The translations under genes and the position numbers were made by a program. From the NCBI GenBank assembly GCA_009823395.1, contig CM020501.1, positions 975,861 through 1,039,860 of the forward strand: a stretch of DNA of 64,000 nucleotides, given 5' to 3'. How positions within the stretch are numbered: the stretch's first letter is position 1; each line of letters starts with the position of its first letter. The notes under the pieces are model-generated. The model did not search any database. It saw nothing but the letters and a program-made list of their open reading frames with translations, and was not told the DNA's origin. Source of the DNA: Thamnaconus septentrionalis. Its lineage: Eukaryota; Chordata; Actinopteri; Tetraodontiformes; Monacanthidae. Below, piece after piece: positions 22,743-34,660 of the stretch.

Positions 22743-22859
22743 CACAGAGTGTGTGTATGTGTGTGACAGTAAATAAGGAATATTTTGTCCCGCGGCACAG
22801 AGTCTCTGCTGAGCCGAGTGGAGCAGAGTGGGGAAGACCTCCAGTGTCCTGGTGGCAGG

Positions 22860-23050
22860 ACGGAGATTTGCCTCTCGGCTAATCCCATTAGTCAACTATC
22901 AGATGCCAAATCCCCTCTAATGGAATTACACGTGCCAGAGTTACGTATGATGATGCGGGCCTAATGAGAGCGCCGCAGCAGATATACCTTTACTGGAAGC
23001 CCCTGGTGGCCCCCGGCGCTCCCAGCGGCGGCCCCTTGGCTCAGCAGCCT
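22860..23050. other. Candidate conserved non-coding block
   Basis: Contains GGCTAATCCCATTAGTC (a bicoid-like TAATCC next to an inverted ATTAG), CTCTAATGGAATTACACG and GGCCTAATGAGAG. It is unique-looking sequence amid simple repeats. Inferred enhancer texture only. Confidence 0.4.
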
Positions 23051-23962
23051 AATGGACTCAGTATTGAGTGTCGGGGGGAGGACGGTGGGAGGGGGCTGGG
23101 TGAGTCAAATTTATCGACAAAGTGCTTTTAACAAAAAGCAGGTTGCTGCAAAGTGCACTGCTGAGCAACAAAGGATGTAAATACATGCGGAACGACACAC
23201 TGAAAAATGTTGTTATCGGCCCGGGGTTGGGGGTGAGGAAGGGGTGGGGGGGGGGGGGTCGTTTGGGGGGCGTTGGGGTGGTCAGTGAAGATCCAGGGTA
23301 CGGGGCCCAGGGAGAGGGGGTGGCCCCCAGCTGTTCCTCTTCCACACTTTCATGAATCCAGAGCTCTCATTTTGGCGGGCGATTCAATTAGCTTGTTTAG
23401 CACCAGTGGCTAGCAGTTTAGCATCCCTCCTTCCCTCCCTCTCCGGGAGGTGAGCGGCGCAGTGATGCCACTGTTTGGTTTCTCCTCTGCCAGGATGTGG
23501 TCGGGCTCCCGCTAACTCCCGGCTAAGCTAAAAACGAGCTAAGAACTGGATTACAGCGAGGGTGGAGGGTGTGACATGGCAGGCGCTTTGTGATGTCCAC
23601 TGGCCTCCTGGCTGCCACCTTCAGGGGCACAAAGCACCTGGAGAGGGTGGGAGGGTGTGTCTCAAGAGGCCATCTGGGGCACTGCAGTAAATAGTTTTAC
23701 ATCGTGCCATAATTTTGAGCCCCAAAACATGAAGAATAACTTTTGATACTGTTGATACCCGGAGGGCTACACGTGGTCGCCGCCACTTTTGTCCGTCAAC
23801 TTTCATGTGGCAGGTGCCCTGTGTGTCCGCTGGCCCGCTTCCTCGCCCACCGGCAGCTGCCTCGCTGAAAGCAATAGAAACAGCAAGCTGTAGCGAGACG
23901 TCATGTTTCAACATGCAACTAATGGAGCACTTTGCCCAGTCGATGTGCACGCACGCACGGAC

Positions 23963-24009
<47 letters not shown>

Positions 24010-24371
24010 AAGCTCCTCCGACTCCTAAATCATTCCCTCCCTCTGAGGAAACATCATCCACCAGCATCCATCTGTCTTTGGGGTTGAGTGGAGCGGACGC
24101 TTCCGCGTCTGAGGTTGAGAGTGATTTAAGGGTTCAGGTTGGACACAGAGAGAGAGAGCAAAGAAGGTCTGCAGATATTCTGTCACCCCGGCATCTCCGG
24201 GCTAGCTTCAGGCTAGCTATGGGCTAGCTTCAAACTAACAGCCATCGTAATGTCATCAGCTCATCCTGACACATTACACAGGGAGAGGGTAAAAAACAAA
24301 AAAAACACCTTTTTGAAAGCCTTCTGGACCCTAAGCCTCAAGTGTTGACATGAAGGTGGATAGTGACAGAC
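23050..24371. other. Intergenic sequence without a recognisable gene
   Basis: Holds a G-rich patch at 23218-23282 with quadruplex potential, an (AC)n run at 23963-24008 and GCTAGCTT-type short repeats near 24195-24230. No exon or transposon terminus was recognised. Confidence 0.5.
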
Positions 24372-25065
24372 GCTGGAGGTGCTGGAGGTTCTGATTAAGG
24401 TGCTGCTGGAGGTGCTACCGGAAGTGCTGGAGGTGCTGGAGGTGCTGCTGAAGGTGCAGGAGGTGGAGCACGGAGATGGAGCAGGGAAGTGCTGATGAAA
24501 GTGGTGCAGGGAGGTGCAGGAGGTGCTGCCGAAGGTGCAGGCGGTGCTGGAGGTGCTGCTGGAGGTGGATTAGGGAGATGGAGCAGGGAAGTGTTGATGG
24601 AGGAGGCGCTAGAGGTGCTGGAGGTGAAGCAGGGAGGTGCTGGAGGTGCTGCTGGAGGTGCAGAAGGTTCTGGAAGTGCTGCTAGCAGTGCTGGACGTGT
24701 AGGAGGTGCTGAAGGTGCAGGAGGTGCTGCTAGAGGTGCAGGAGGTACTGGAGGTGCTGCTAGCAGTGCTGGACGTGTAGGAGGTGCTGAAGGTGCCGGA
24801 GGTGCTGCTAGAGGTGGAACAGGGAGGTGTAGGCGGTGCTGGAGGTACTGCAGGAGGTGGGGCAGGGAGATGGAGCAGGGAGGTGCTGGAGGTGCCGCTG
24901 GAGGTGCAGAAGGTTCTGGAAGTGCTGCTAGCAGTGCTGGACGTGTAGGAGGTGCTGAAGTTGCCGGAGGTGCTGCTAGAGGTGGAACAGGGAGGTGTAG
25001 GCGGTGCTGGAGGTGGTGCAGGAGGTGGGGCAGGGAGATGGAGCAGGGAGGTGCTAGAATGGCTT
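24372..25065 (+). repeat. GGAGGTGCT minisatellite with higher-order repeats
   Basis: Built from variants of GGAGGTGCTGGAGGTGCTGC. A longer unit containing GAAGTGCTGCTAGCAGTGCT recurs near 24674 and 24921, about 247 bases apart, with a partial copy near 24755. Open frames across it on both strands are Gly/Ala- or Pro/Ser-rich and come from the repeat. Confidence 0.9.
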
Positions 25066-25778
25066 CTTGGATGGATTCCAGCATTTATCTTCTCCACTTC
25101 CTGCCAGCAAACTGAAAAGGAATCTTCTTGGACATCATGTCACATGGCTCTGATTCTTTAGTCGCTGTTGTTTTTTTCTTTTTTCCTTTTTTTCAGCCTT
25201 TTAATACTGAAACGTAAAATGTGCAGCCGGCCGCCAAAGATAGAAATGAGAGATGGTTGAGTAACGTTTCCTCCGGGGCTCCTCTCCAACATCCTCCACA
25301 GTGGAGCTGCTCCTGCTGGAACACCGTCAGCACCAGCACAGTCAGGCACAGGGTCACAGGTGTATTCTGGGAGAAGCTCTGAAGTGGATCCGCCGCTCAG
25401 CCTCAGTCTGACCGGACCAATAACAGGAAGGAGGAGCAGGAGGAGGAGGTGGAGCCAAGGTTGAGCCCTGACAGGAACAGGAAGCAGCTCATAGGTCACA
25501 GAGGTCAACCCGCACAAACATGGATTCTACACAACAAAGTCTTTGACAGCGGTGGCACTGTGAGTTAGCTTAGTGTAGCTTGGGTTACACGGCAGAGCTC
25601 CAATCGACGGGCAGCAGCTGACAGCAGAGCCCCCGTCCCCCCGTCCACACTGAGACAGGAGGCGCTGTGGCGGCGCTGACAGCTCCAAATTTAATAGGCC
25701 TCAGCATGACCAGGCTGGCGAGCACATAGCTGCCATGCTGCCGGCCTGACGCCACTCTTATGCAATGGCAGACTCAGA

Positions 25779-25826
<48 letters not shown>

Positions 25827-26140
25827 GTGTGTGCAACTTTTATAGTCAACTTGTTTGCCGACGTTTAGGGAGGAAGAAGAAAAGAAAAAAGGGGTCGCTC
25901 GTAACCTGCAAAAAGAACTAGCTAGTAGCAGCCCATCCCTTTGTGACATCACAGAGGGGCCCAATTTCCAGAAGCGTGTGTGTGTGTGTATGTGTGCGTG
26001 TCTGTGTTTGTGAGAAGTGCCGAGGCGACTGATTCTGCAGCTTTGGGCTCAGGTTTCTGTCAGCTGGGGGCGCAGTTCCGTGTCTGACCACTGAGCTCTC
26101 ATCTAATTTTAAGCTTGTTTACAGTGTATTACACGCACAC

Positions 26141-26185
<45 letters not shown>

Positions 26186-26463
26186 CCCACTGATTGAAAA
26201 GCGAGCCGCCTGCAACAAGTGAAGCTTATTTTTGTTCTTTCACCTGAAACAGGATGACGTGACAGGGTGGAGGAAGGAGGAGGGGGGAGGAGGGAGGGGT
26301 TGTGGTGAGGGGGTGGGGTGTGAGGGAGGAGGGTAAGTGAGGGTGGGAGGGGGAATGGGAGGCAGTCTCGTCAGGCCAGGATTCCTGTTAGGGGTCAACG
26401 CGTTTATGAGTGTGGTTGAAGAGACGATGGAGGAGGAAACATCCAGAAAAAAAGAAAACTCCT

Positions 26464-26511
<48 letters not shown>

Positions 26512-26651
26512 CATTCGGACTCGACATCCCTCTTGTCGTGAGAAACTGGCGGAACACATGTTGACACGAGTCGGGGGGCTGGGGGAGAGGTGAGTTACTG
26601 TCTGCTGTCGTCGTCCAATCAGACGCTGCCTTAATCTCTCTCCACTCTCCC

Positions 26652-26682
<31 letters not shown>

Positions 26683-27661
26683 AGTCATACATAATAGTTG
26701 TGGCCTCGGTGTGACAACATTCAACAGCGGTCTGTGGATCTGCCAAGGCCCCCGCTCTCTCTCGCCCCCCGCCCCTCTCTCTGTGCATTCAACAAAATGT
26801 GTGTTTGATGTGAGAAAATGATTTTAAACATTTCTCTCAACAATTATTTGTCTCCTCATCTTTCAACCGTGTCCAAGTTGTGAGACTGTGTGAGTTGATT
26901 TTTTCTGTGTTACGCTGTCCCCCCCCCCGAACTGAATTGTTGCGTAATTTTCCTTCCGAGCGAAGCCTCCATCCTCTTCCTCCTCTTCCTCCAGAGATGA
27001 AACACGGCTCTCCCGCAGCAGATGGCTGTGGCCCTGCCGCCCCCCCTCCAAACTCCCACAATGCACCAGGGCGCGGCGTGGGCGTCCAACACAAGCAGCA
27101 ACCAGAGCCCCTGCACACACACACACACACACACAAACACACACAAACATACACTAACACACACACACACACACACACGCACACACTCACCTTCACGCAG
27201 AAGACTCACTCAGGCGCTTGCTTTGAATTCTCACCATTCGGAGGAAAAACTGCAAGAGCTAATATAATACTGTCATAACTGTGAAAAAATAGATTAGTAA
27301 AATTTCGATAAATAAATAAATAAATCTTTCTAAAAAGTTCTAAAAAAATGTTTAAAAAAGTTCAGCATCAGTTGATTAAAACAATCAGAGGTAGACTGAC
27401 TTCCTGCTCACTGGTTGCCATATGAAAGATTTCATTTCTGAGGGGGCGTGGCCAGGACGACGTCGTTCCGAGGCCGTCAACAAGCGTGACTCATTCTCAC
27501 ACCAGGCCACCAGGTATTCTGTCGGACTTAGCCCGATGTTTGTGACTTCATGCTCCACTGATGGATCATTTTATCATCCAGAAGCTGCTGCGCACTGTCC
27601 CATACTAATGATGAGGACACAACTTTTAAACACACACACTCACACACTGATAGTAGGAGCA

Positions 27662-27692
<31 letters not shown>

Positions 27693-27974
27693 CTTGTCAC
27701 ACACACACACACCTCCACGACGCTGCCAGCACAGCTTGCCATTAGCCGGAGAGCCATCGGAGTCTAGACCATGTTTCCAATCTCTCGCACCATCTGCTGC
27801 TCGCCTTGCCGCTTCCTCCCTTCTTCCTCCTCCTCCTCCTCCTCCTCCTCCTCACCTCCATCCCTCCTTATCTCCTCGAGGATGGACAAGTTGTGAGGAG
27901 GTGTGCTAGCTCTAGATTTACCGGCATGGAGAGCTTTTTGTGTTGCTTGTCACACTCACTGCAAACCGAGTCAT

Positions 27975-28013
27975 TGAGTCAGTGAATCAGTGAGTCAGTG
28001 AATCAGTGAGTCA
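27975..28013 (+). repeat. Three AP-1 sites at 16-bp spacing
   Basis: TGAGTCA occurs at 27975, 27991 and 28007 within a short GTGAATCAGTGAGTCA tandem repeat. Confidence 0.85.
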
Positions 28014-28194
28014 GTGAGGAGTACAGTGAATAAACCTGAAAGTTGGGAGCTGGAGAACTATGAGCTCCCCTGGATGCTTCAGACTCAGAGGGGCCTGAGC
28101 AGGAGCAGATGCATGGAGTGTTTGGGTGAGCCATCTCATAGGATGAAAAAAATCTATCATGGGATGTGTATTAAACATGTGCTTTAATGTCAAT

Positions 28195-28390
28195 TGAAAA
28201 TGAACCAAAGAAAAGTTCCAATAAAATCAGTGTCTTTGAAACCCCAAGGTGAAAAAACGTAAAGATGGATGAAATACAGCTATTTTGTGACTTACTGACT
28301 GTGAATTACATTTCTTCAAGTATTGGCGGGCCGGATCAATGGGCCGCACACAGTCCCCAGGCTGCAGTTTGTCCATGCCTGAGTTGGACC
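28195..28390 (-). repeat. hAT-like dispersed repeat fragment
   Basis: On the minus strand the segment begins CAGGCATGGACAAACTGCAG. It matches the stretch at 10228-10355, which contains GGCATGGGCAAACTACGGCC and AAACACCATGGGGCTTCAAG. The CAGGCATGGGCAAACTACGG type of end is common in vertebrate hAT elements. Boundaries are uncertain. Confidence 0.5.
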
Positions 28391-28825
28391 CATGTCAGCC
28401 GACTGCAGAGAGGGGAAGGCGCCACATCTGATATTTCACCTCCGTGCTGGATTGTCCTCCGCTCTCCTGAAAAACACACGATAAATAAATAAATAAATTT
28501 ATGAATAAATATATAAAATTATGTAGCTCTGGCAGGAAGTAAAAAGTCTTGCTGCGAACAACTTGGACGTTATGCAATGGCAGGAGTGTGAGTCTCCTCG
28601 GAAGCCAGCGCTGCCAAGCAACATTTGTGCGTCTCGTGTGAGTCCTTCAACTCTTCTCTCAAAGTGGAGGAGGAGGAGGATGCTGATTGATTTATTCATC
28701 TTTATTTTATTCTATTTTATTATTTTTTGACTTGGTCTTGGAAGTTGCAGAATGTTCTCAGGTGTGTCAGTAGGAGCCTGATGTTGGAAGAAGTCACACA
28801 ACTGTGACTGTGTAGCAGAGAGAAA

Positions 28826-28826
<1 letters not shown>

Positions 28827-28894
<68 letters not shown>

Positions 28895-28918
28895 AGAGCG
28901 AGAGAGAGAGAAAGAGAG
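28827..28918 (+). repeat. (GA)n microsatellite
   Basis: A GA run of about 45 units with CG and AAAG interruptions near its end. Confidence 0.95.
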
Positions 28919-29486
28919 CTGGCAGCACAGCCGATCAGGCCAGGACGGCGTCCAGGCTCAGCTCATTTCCCATCACCGCCTCCGACTGACAGACCGACCA
29001 ACCGACCGACCACCACGGTTTCATAACGCTGCTGACAATGGAAGAGAGCAAGAAGACAGAGAGAGAGAGAGAGAGAAGTGGGCGGGGGGGGGGGGTCAAA
29101 GGTCAGGGATGGCCAACCAGACTCCAGTCCAGAAGGTTAAACAGGTTGGGGTGGTGGTGGTGGGGGGGCAGCCAAGGTGGCCAGCAGAACAACCTGATGT
29201 GCCCTGACCTGAAGGAACAATAGGAGCCTTCTGCTGAATGTGTGTGTGTGTGTGTTTCTACACACACACACATACACTCTGAAACAGCCTGGCTGTGTCG
29301 TCTGTGGTGGTGGCGGTGGCAGCAACTAATCTCAGCTGTCGTCTGGCAGCGAGAGGCGGAGCCATGTCCTTCACATCTTCAAGGGTGGAGAGGAAGAAGA
29401 AGAAGTGAGTTCAGACAGACTCGTGATACACCACTTCCTGTTTGCCACTCCTCAGGTTAACACAGCTAGTGTCGAGCCATGATGAC

Positions 29487-29785
29487 AGGAGAAGGAGAAG
29501 AAGAAGAAGAAGAAGAAGGAGAAGAACCACAAGAAGAAGAAGTAGAAGGAGGAGGAGGAGAAGCAGAAGAAGAAGAAGAAGAAGTAGTAGAGGTAGAAGT
29601 AGAAGGAGGAGAACGAGAAGGAGCCAAAGGAGGAGGAGATTTAGAAGAAGTAAATGAAGAAGAATTAGAAGAAATCGGAGAAGTAGAAGAAGTAGAAGAA
29701 TGAGGGGGAGGAGGAGACATTAAAGAAGGAGAAGTAAAAGAAGAAGTAGAAGAAGAAGAAGAAAAAGGAGGAGAAAAGGAAGACG
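29487..29785 (+). repeat. Polypurine GAA/GGA tract, about 300 bp
   Basis: Almost uninterrupted purines on the plus strand, made of GAA, GGA and GTA triplets. It can form triplex H-DNA. Open frames are Glu-rich, Arg-rich or, inverted, Ser-rich, purely from composition. Confidence 0.93.
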
Positions 29786-29789
29786 AGTT

Positions 29790-31512
29790 TTGGGACATTT
29801 GTTCCAGACATTATATAATTTCTGGACTGAACATTTCCACCAACTGTTGTGATTATAACAGAATCCAAAGCCAAAATCGCTGAAGCTGAATGTCACAGAC
29901 TGCAGACAGACAGACGTGGTGAGGGGACGGGCAGAAAGAGGAGGAGGAGCTATGTCTTCTCTAAGCTCCGCCCCCCTCAGCTTCAAAGATCAAAGACAGC
30001 CTTTAGAGTCAAAATCAGCTCTTTCACCACAAATCCGTGGCACATTCTTCTTCTTCCTCTTCTTCTTTTTCCAGGCTTCCTTGGGACAGGCCCTGAAGTA
30101 GGTCAGAGGTCAGAGTGTGTTTGAAGCTCTGCCAGTTCAAACAGACCTTACGGTGGCAGCTAGTTGGTGTCCTCGGCTGGGAGTTTTTCCTCAACTCTCT
30201 GTCCTCCTCATCCTCAGACTCCCACCCCCCACTCCTCCCTTCCCTCTCCTCCTTCCCCCCGCCCCATCACCTCCCTCCTCATTAATAATGCTCCGGCTCG
30301 CTCCCCCAGCGTTCATTATCTCGTCGGCTGCAACACCTACGCCGCCGCAATCAATCCAAATTAAAGGAGCCAAAGTCGGTCTGCAATAGACGGAGTCGGA
30401 GTTGGAGCCGGCGCGCTGGGATCTGCGTTCCTCCGTGGACCTTTTGGAGGAGAAGAGGAAGGAGAACGCTGCCGCCTGTGTGCTGCTTGTTTTGATTGTT
30501 TTTTTTCTCCCTCTCGGTTGTTTATTACTCTCTGGCACCTTCGGCAGCGGCAGCGGAAGAAGAAGAAGAAAAAGAAGAAGAGGAAGAAGATTCGGTTCGC
30601 TGGTTTGCATACAGATCACATTTGGAAAGTCACCAGTGAGGCGACACAGAAGAACTTAAGATGGTCCAGATCCAGGTCTAGGTCCAGGTCCTGGTTAATT
30701 TGTCCAAACAATTTTTTTAACCACATTAAAAATAAAATAAAATAAAAATATTAAATCAGGGATGAAGTGATTTGACTGATTGGAAACAATGAATTTTTTT
30801 TTCTGGGAACAGAACTCAGCTGCTGCTGTTGTTGCTGCTCCTGTTACTGCTGCTGTTGTTGTTGCCGCTGCTGTCACTGCTGCAGCGGCTGCTATTGCTG
30901 TTGCTGCAGACAGAGCTCCCAGCAGGGGATTGGGGGTGGGGTGGTGGTGAAAAAAAAAGACACCACGGCTGTGGTTGAATTAATACGCCGCAAAACATGG
31001 CGATAAGCACGGGGCATTTGCCGCGGTCTGGCCGATTACGTCCCACAGACCGCAGGGGTGCCCAACAGCTGCGGGGTCACATGACCCGACGAATGGCGTT
31101 TTACTACTGCGATGGCTGAACCCTCCCACATGGCTGCGTTCACCTCCTCCCCCTCTTCCTGCTCAGTGCACCTGAGAGGGTGACGCTGGCTCACTGGGAG
31201 TCTTGTCTCAAGAGGTCAAAGGTCACAGCAGCAGTGATCTGTGACCTGCTCTGATCTCTTCAGGCCAAACGGCAACCCCCCTCCTTCTGGCCGGGGTGCA
31301 GTGAGCTGGTCATAGTGCCAGGGTCTCTCCTCATGGTGGCGCTCTTGTTCCTGGACAGACACTGATTGGTTAGAATTCTGAGCAGGACAATCGAAATGGA
31401 ACGATGTTGGAGAATCTCACCTGTCGCATGGCAAAGCCGACTCGGCAGCTCGCAGGTGTCTCCCACCACTAGGGAGCAGCACACACACTCTCTCTCTGCC
31501 ACACACACAGAC

Positions 31513-31553
<41 letters not shown>

Positions 31554-31695
31554 GACAGGGGCCGGCTGCTGTCTCCTAATCGACTGTCATGTTTTGGTTC
31601 CGCTGCAAATGGAACATTCAGGTGTCCACATTTGGCCGCTGCACTCACTGGCCAGTGATTCCAACAGGCTGCAACCTCAGCCAGACAGGCGCCAG

Positions 31696-31728
<33 letters not shown>

Positions 31729-32103
31729 CCCTGCTCTGCTCTGCTCGTGCCAGCGCTGTCATCACGGCTCCAAACTGCTGCAGGGGAGGGAGAGAGAGAG
31801 AGAGAGGGAGAGATAGATAGATAGATAGATAGATACATAACGATAGAGACTGAGAGAGAGAGAGAGAGAAAGAGTGAGAATAAAAGAAAAATGAAGCAGC
31901 TGATTATCGGGTGCAAACGCTGACCAACTAACTCCCCCGAGACACACAGGTGCAAGTGGCGTCCCCTGCAGGAGGCTGGCAAAGATGCTTGATTGACCCC
32001 AGACAGTTTCATTTTTCGAACCGTTCCAAAGAGAAAATTTGTATTTATATCTGATTCAATATAAACTAAAATAATTTGCTTTTTTTTTTCACTTTTTGGT
32101 AGT
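29790..32103. other. Intergenic sequence without a recognisable gene
   Basis: Includes a candidate regulatory block (30270-30420), a GAA run (30555-30595), a GCT/GTT run (30820-30910), AC runs (31515-31550, 31694-31724) and a short GATA run (31811-31835). Confidence 0.5.
30270..30420. other. Candidate conserved non-coding block
   Basis: Contains CTCATTAATAATGCTCC and CAATCAATCCAAATTAAAGG in unique-looking sequence between simple repeats. Enhancer texture only. Confidence 0.35.
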
Positions 32104-32458
32104 TGTAGAGGCTAAGCCTACCGCTTGAAGCCCCTGAGATGATTGCGTGTTGGGCACCTGTTTGACGCGCTTGCTACAAGTCGCATCGTTGATGTCCACA
32201 AAAAATGACAAGATTTATTTGTTTGCAAAGACGGGTTTATTGCAAATCACCCTGGCCCATGCAACAAACAATTCATTGGACCCCGCTCGATGATGCAGAC
32301 AACGCCTGATGTAGCAGTGTGGTCGGAAACTGTTGGTGCTCCACCCATCAGGCAACCTCTAACACCTGTGTTGTTGCTCCAACTTAAATGGATGTGACAC
32401 CAATTAAACTGGAGTGCCACATTGTGGACAAACACAATGGCAGAGAATGGCTCTTACA
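32104..32458 (-). repeat. 3' LTR of the BEL/Pao element
   Basis: Matches the other LTR throughout except for about seven substitutions by eye and an extra 22 bases (around 32283-32304). The terminal dinucleotides are TG and CA. Confidence 0.95.
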
Positions 32459-32611
32459 CCCCGGCCCCTAATTGTAATGGCACACTGACAGTACAATTCC
32501 CATATGTGAAAAGTAAAAAACCATAACCAACAAACAAACAAAACACATACATAATAATGAGTGCACAGACACCTTATGTTTGTAAAGATACCTATGCTTA
32601 ACTCCCATTTG

Positions 32612-33640
32612 CTAGCCTGATGACTCAGGTAGCAAGCAAAGCTTAGCGACAGGCCTTTCAATAATGCTGTTCTTTGTTTGCAGACGCACTGAGCGTACAA
32701 GTCCCTTCTTATCTGGGAATGTCTTCAAGACTCTTGCAAGCGGCCACGAGCCACGTGGTGCAGTGGAATCCATAATGACGACAATGTCTCCTTGCTTGAG
32801 ATTTGGTTGCTCTTTATTCCATTTCTGTCTCTCTTGTAATAATGGCAAATATTCACGGATCCACCGCTTCCAGAAGAGGTCTGAGATGTATTGTACCTGT
32901 TTCCACCTCCTCTTTATATACAGGTCATGTTGATCGAAGAGCCCTGGTGGGACAGATGGCTTTCCCTTCAAAAGCAGGATGTGATTGGGAGTCAACGGTT
33001 CCAGGTCGTTTGGATCATCAGATAGATTGGTGATTGGCCGGTCATTTAGAATGGCCTCAGCTTCACACATGACTGTGTGGAGTCCATCATCATCCAATCT
33101 TTGCTGTCGAAGAACTGAGCTCAGAATCTTCTTGATCATACGAACAATACGCTCCCACACCCCACCGAAGTGTGATCCTGCTGGGGAATTGAAGCTCCAT
33201 TTAATTCCCTTCTGTTGCAGCGCCCCTTCGATTTGATGCTGGTTTAGGGAAGAGAGTGCTTCTCTAAGCTCTCTTTCTGCTCCTATGAAATTGGTGCCAT
33301 TATCAGATTGTATGTGAGCAACTTGACCTCTTCTGCTGATGAACCGGCGCAACACATTAATGCACGCATCTGTATCTAATGAGCTTGCAACTTCCAGATG
33401 GACCGCTCTACTGGACAAACAAGTGAATACCATGCCGTACTGCTTGACTGTTCCTCATCCCTTCTTCACCTCTCATCACCTGCTCGACCATTATGCCTTC
33501 TGCAGGAGCTGCATTTCGATATCAATTTCCTCACTGCTGAATTGGCACCTGGGATCCAGTATTTTCTCCTTAGCGTGGATAACATGTGATTCCGACCGCT
33601 ATGGCCAAGCTGTTGATGAATATCTCGCAGGAGAAGAGTG
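32612..33640 (-). pseudogene. BEL/Pao integrase, first catalytic residue deleted
   Basis: The N-terminal zinc finger is at the end of the upstream frame (HQQLGH followed by CSSC). The catalytic core continues in another frame ending at 32612. It shows HIQSDNGTNF (second Asp, residue 44 of the 273-codon frame) and HFGGVWERI (Glu, residue 94); the wide spacing is normal for Pao. The C-terminal part (FWKRWIREYLP) is kept. Between CRRHNGRAG and the resumed core (near 33445-33490) the sequence jumps, and the region that normally carries the first catalytic Asp is absent. A frame change and an in-frame TGA also lie there. No working integrase is possible. Confidence 0.85.
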
Positions 33641-34660
33641 GCTATGTGTTGGTCTTTAGCCAAAATAAGTGGGTGTTTGGCTTCCTCAGGCAGAGAACCC
33701 CTTGTCAGTCGCCCTCCAACTCTTAGGAGCCCATCATCCAGATGTGGGTCCAGCTTGTAGAGCACACTGTGTCTGCTCACTGCACTCTTCCCTGATGCCA
33801 AGGTAGCGATGTCTTCTTTGAACCTCTGCTGCTGGCAGAAACGAACTATGGCGAGTTCGGACTCACGCAGCTCATCAGCGGTCAAACCTTGTCTTGTGGG
33901 CACTGGACACTTTCGCATGTTGGCAGTTGAGGTCTCGGACTCAGAAGTATCAACTTCAGCTTCAAAAACCAAGCTACTGGTCCGGCTCAGAAGTATCAAC
34001 TTCAGCTTCAAAATCAAGCTACTGCTATCTTCAGAAGCTAACTTCTTAACTTCTGCGCCGCCTGCTGTGATCACTGTGTCTTCCCAGTCAGCTGGCCAGT
34101 CCTCTTCAGGCTTCCACAGGAACCTTGGACCATCTACCCATCTATTATGATCAATTAGATCCCGGACCTTCAGACCTCTGGATGCGTCATCCGCTGGATT
34201 TTCCTTGGAGCTGATGTAACGCCACTGCAACGGTGTGGTTGACTCCCGTATGGTTGTGACCCTGTTTGCCACGAAGGTGTGAAAACGCTTGTCCTCATTC
34301 TTCACGTATTTGAGCACCGAGGTGCTATCCGTCCAAAAAACAGAGTGCTGAAAAGGAATCTGAAGCTCCGCTTTCAGCATCAAATCTACACAAACAGCAA
34401 GGACTGCGGCAGTCAGCTCTAGGCGGGGAATGGTGACAGACTTTAAAGGCGTTACTCTGGCCTTGCCCATTAGGAACGCAACATGGATGTCATCCTGGCT
34501 GTTCTGCATCCTAAGGTACGTGACTGCCCCATACCCTACCTCACTAGCATCTGAGAAATGCTGAAGCTGGGCCCGGACGATGTCTCCAAAATCCTTGGAC
34601 CTGATGCATCTGCTGATCTGGAACCTGGGTAGCGTTTCTAACTCCTCTAGCCACGTCGTC
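33640..34660 (-). pseudogene. BEL/Pao RNase H and linker
   Basis: Within the 417-codon frame that starts near 34719, the four RNase H acidic residues are visible: FSDASE (D57), RLELTAA (E101), FWTDSTS (D131) and NPADDASRG (D177/178). This part looks intact. Downstream, in the linker near 33930-34020, a segment of about 45 bases is duplicated in tandem (TCAGAAGTATCAACTTCAGC occurs twice). Confidence 0.85.

Larger units (their letters stand above)
25070..29380. other. Intergenic sequence, microsatellite-rich, no gene
   Basis: Contains GT or AC runs at 25780-25835, 26132-26182, 26464-26510, 26655-26683, 27111-27185 and 27662-27712, a (TCC)n run at 27825-27852, AP-1-type repeats at 27975-28013, and a repeat fragment at about 28195-28390. 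No domain-bearing frame. Confidence 0.55.

Noticed and set aside
24395..25115. Long Gly/Ala and Pro/Ser frames on both strands
   Set aside because: Products of the GGAGGTGCT minisatellite. Frames on opposite strands are equally open, which coding selection would not give.
25158..25517. 119-codon minus-strand frame with a Leu-rich patch resembling a signal peptide
   Set aside because: The Leu run comes from a GGAGGA-type repeat; no recognisable protein and no exon signals.
27960..28020. CRISPR-like array
   Set aside because: Short tandem repeats without spacers in a vertebrate genome; an ordinary minisatellite.
29442..29798. Arg-rich, Glu-rich and Ser-rich frames
   Set aside because: Three frames of one GAA/GGA tract; composition only.
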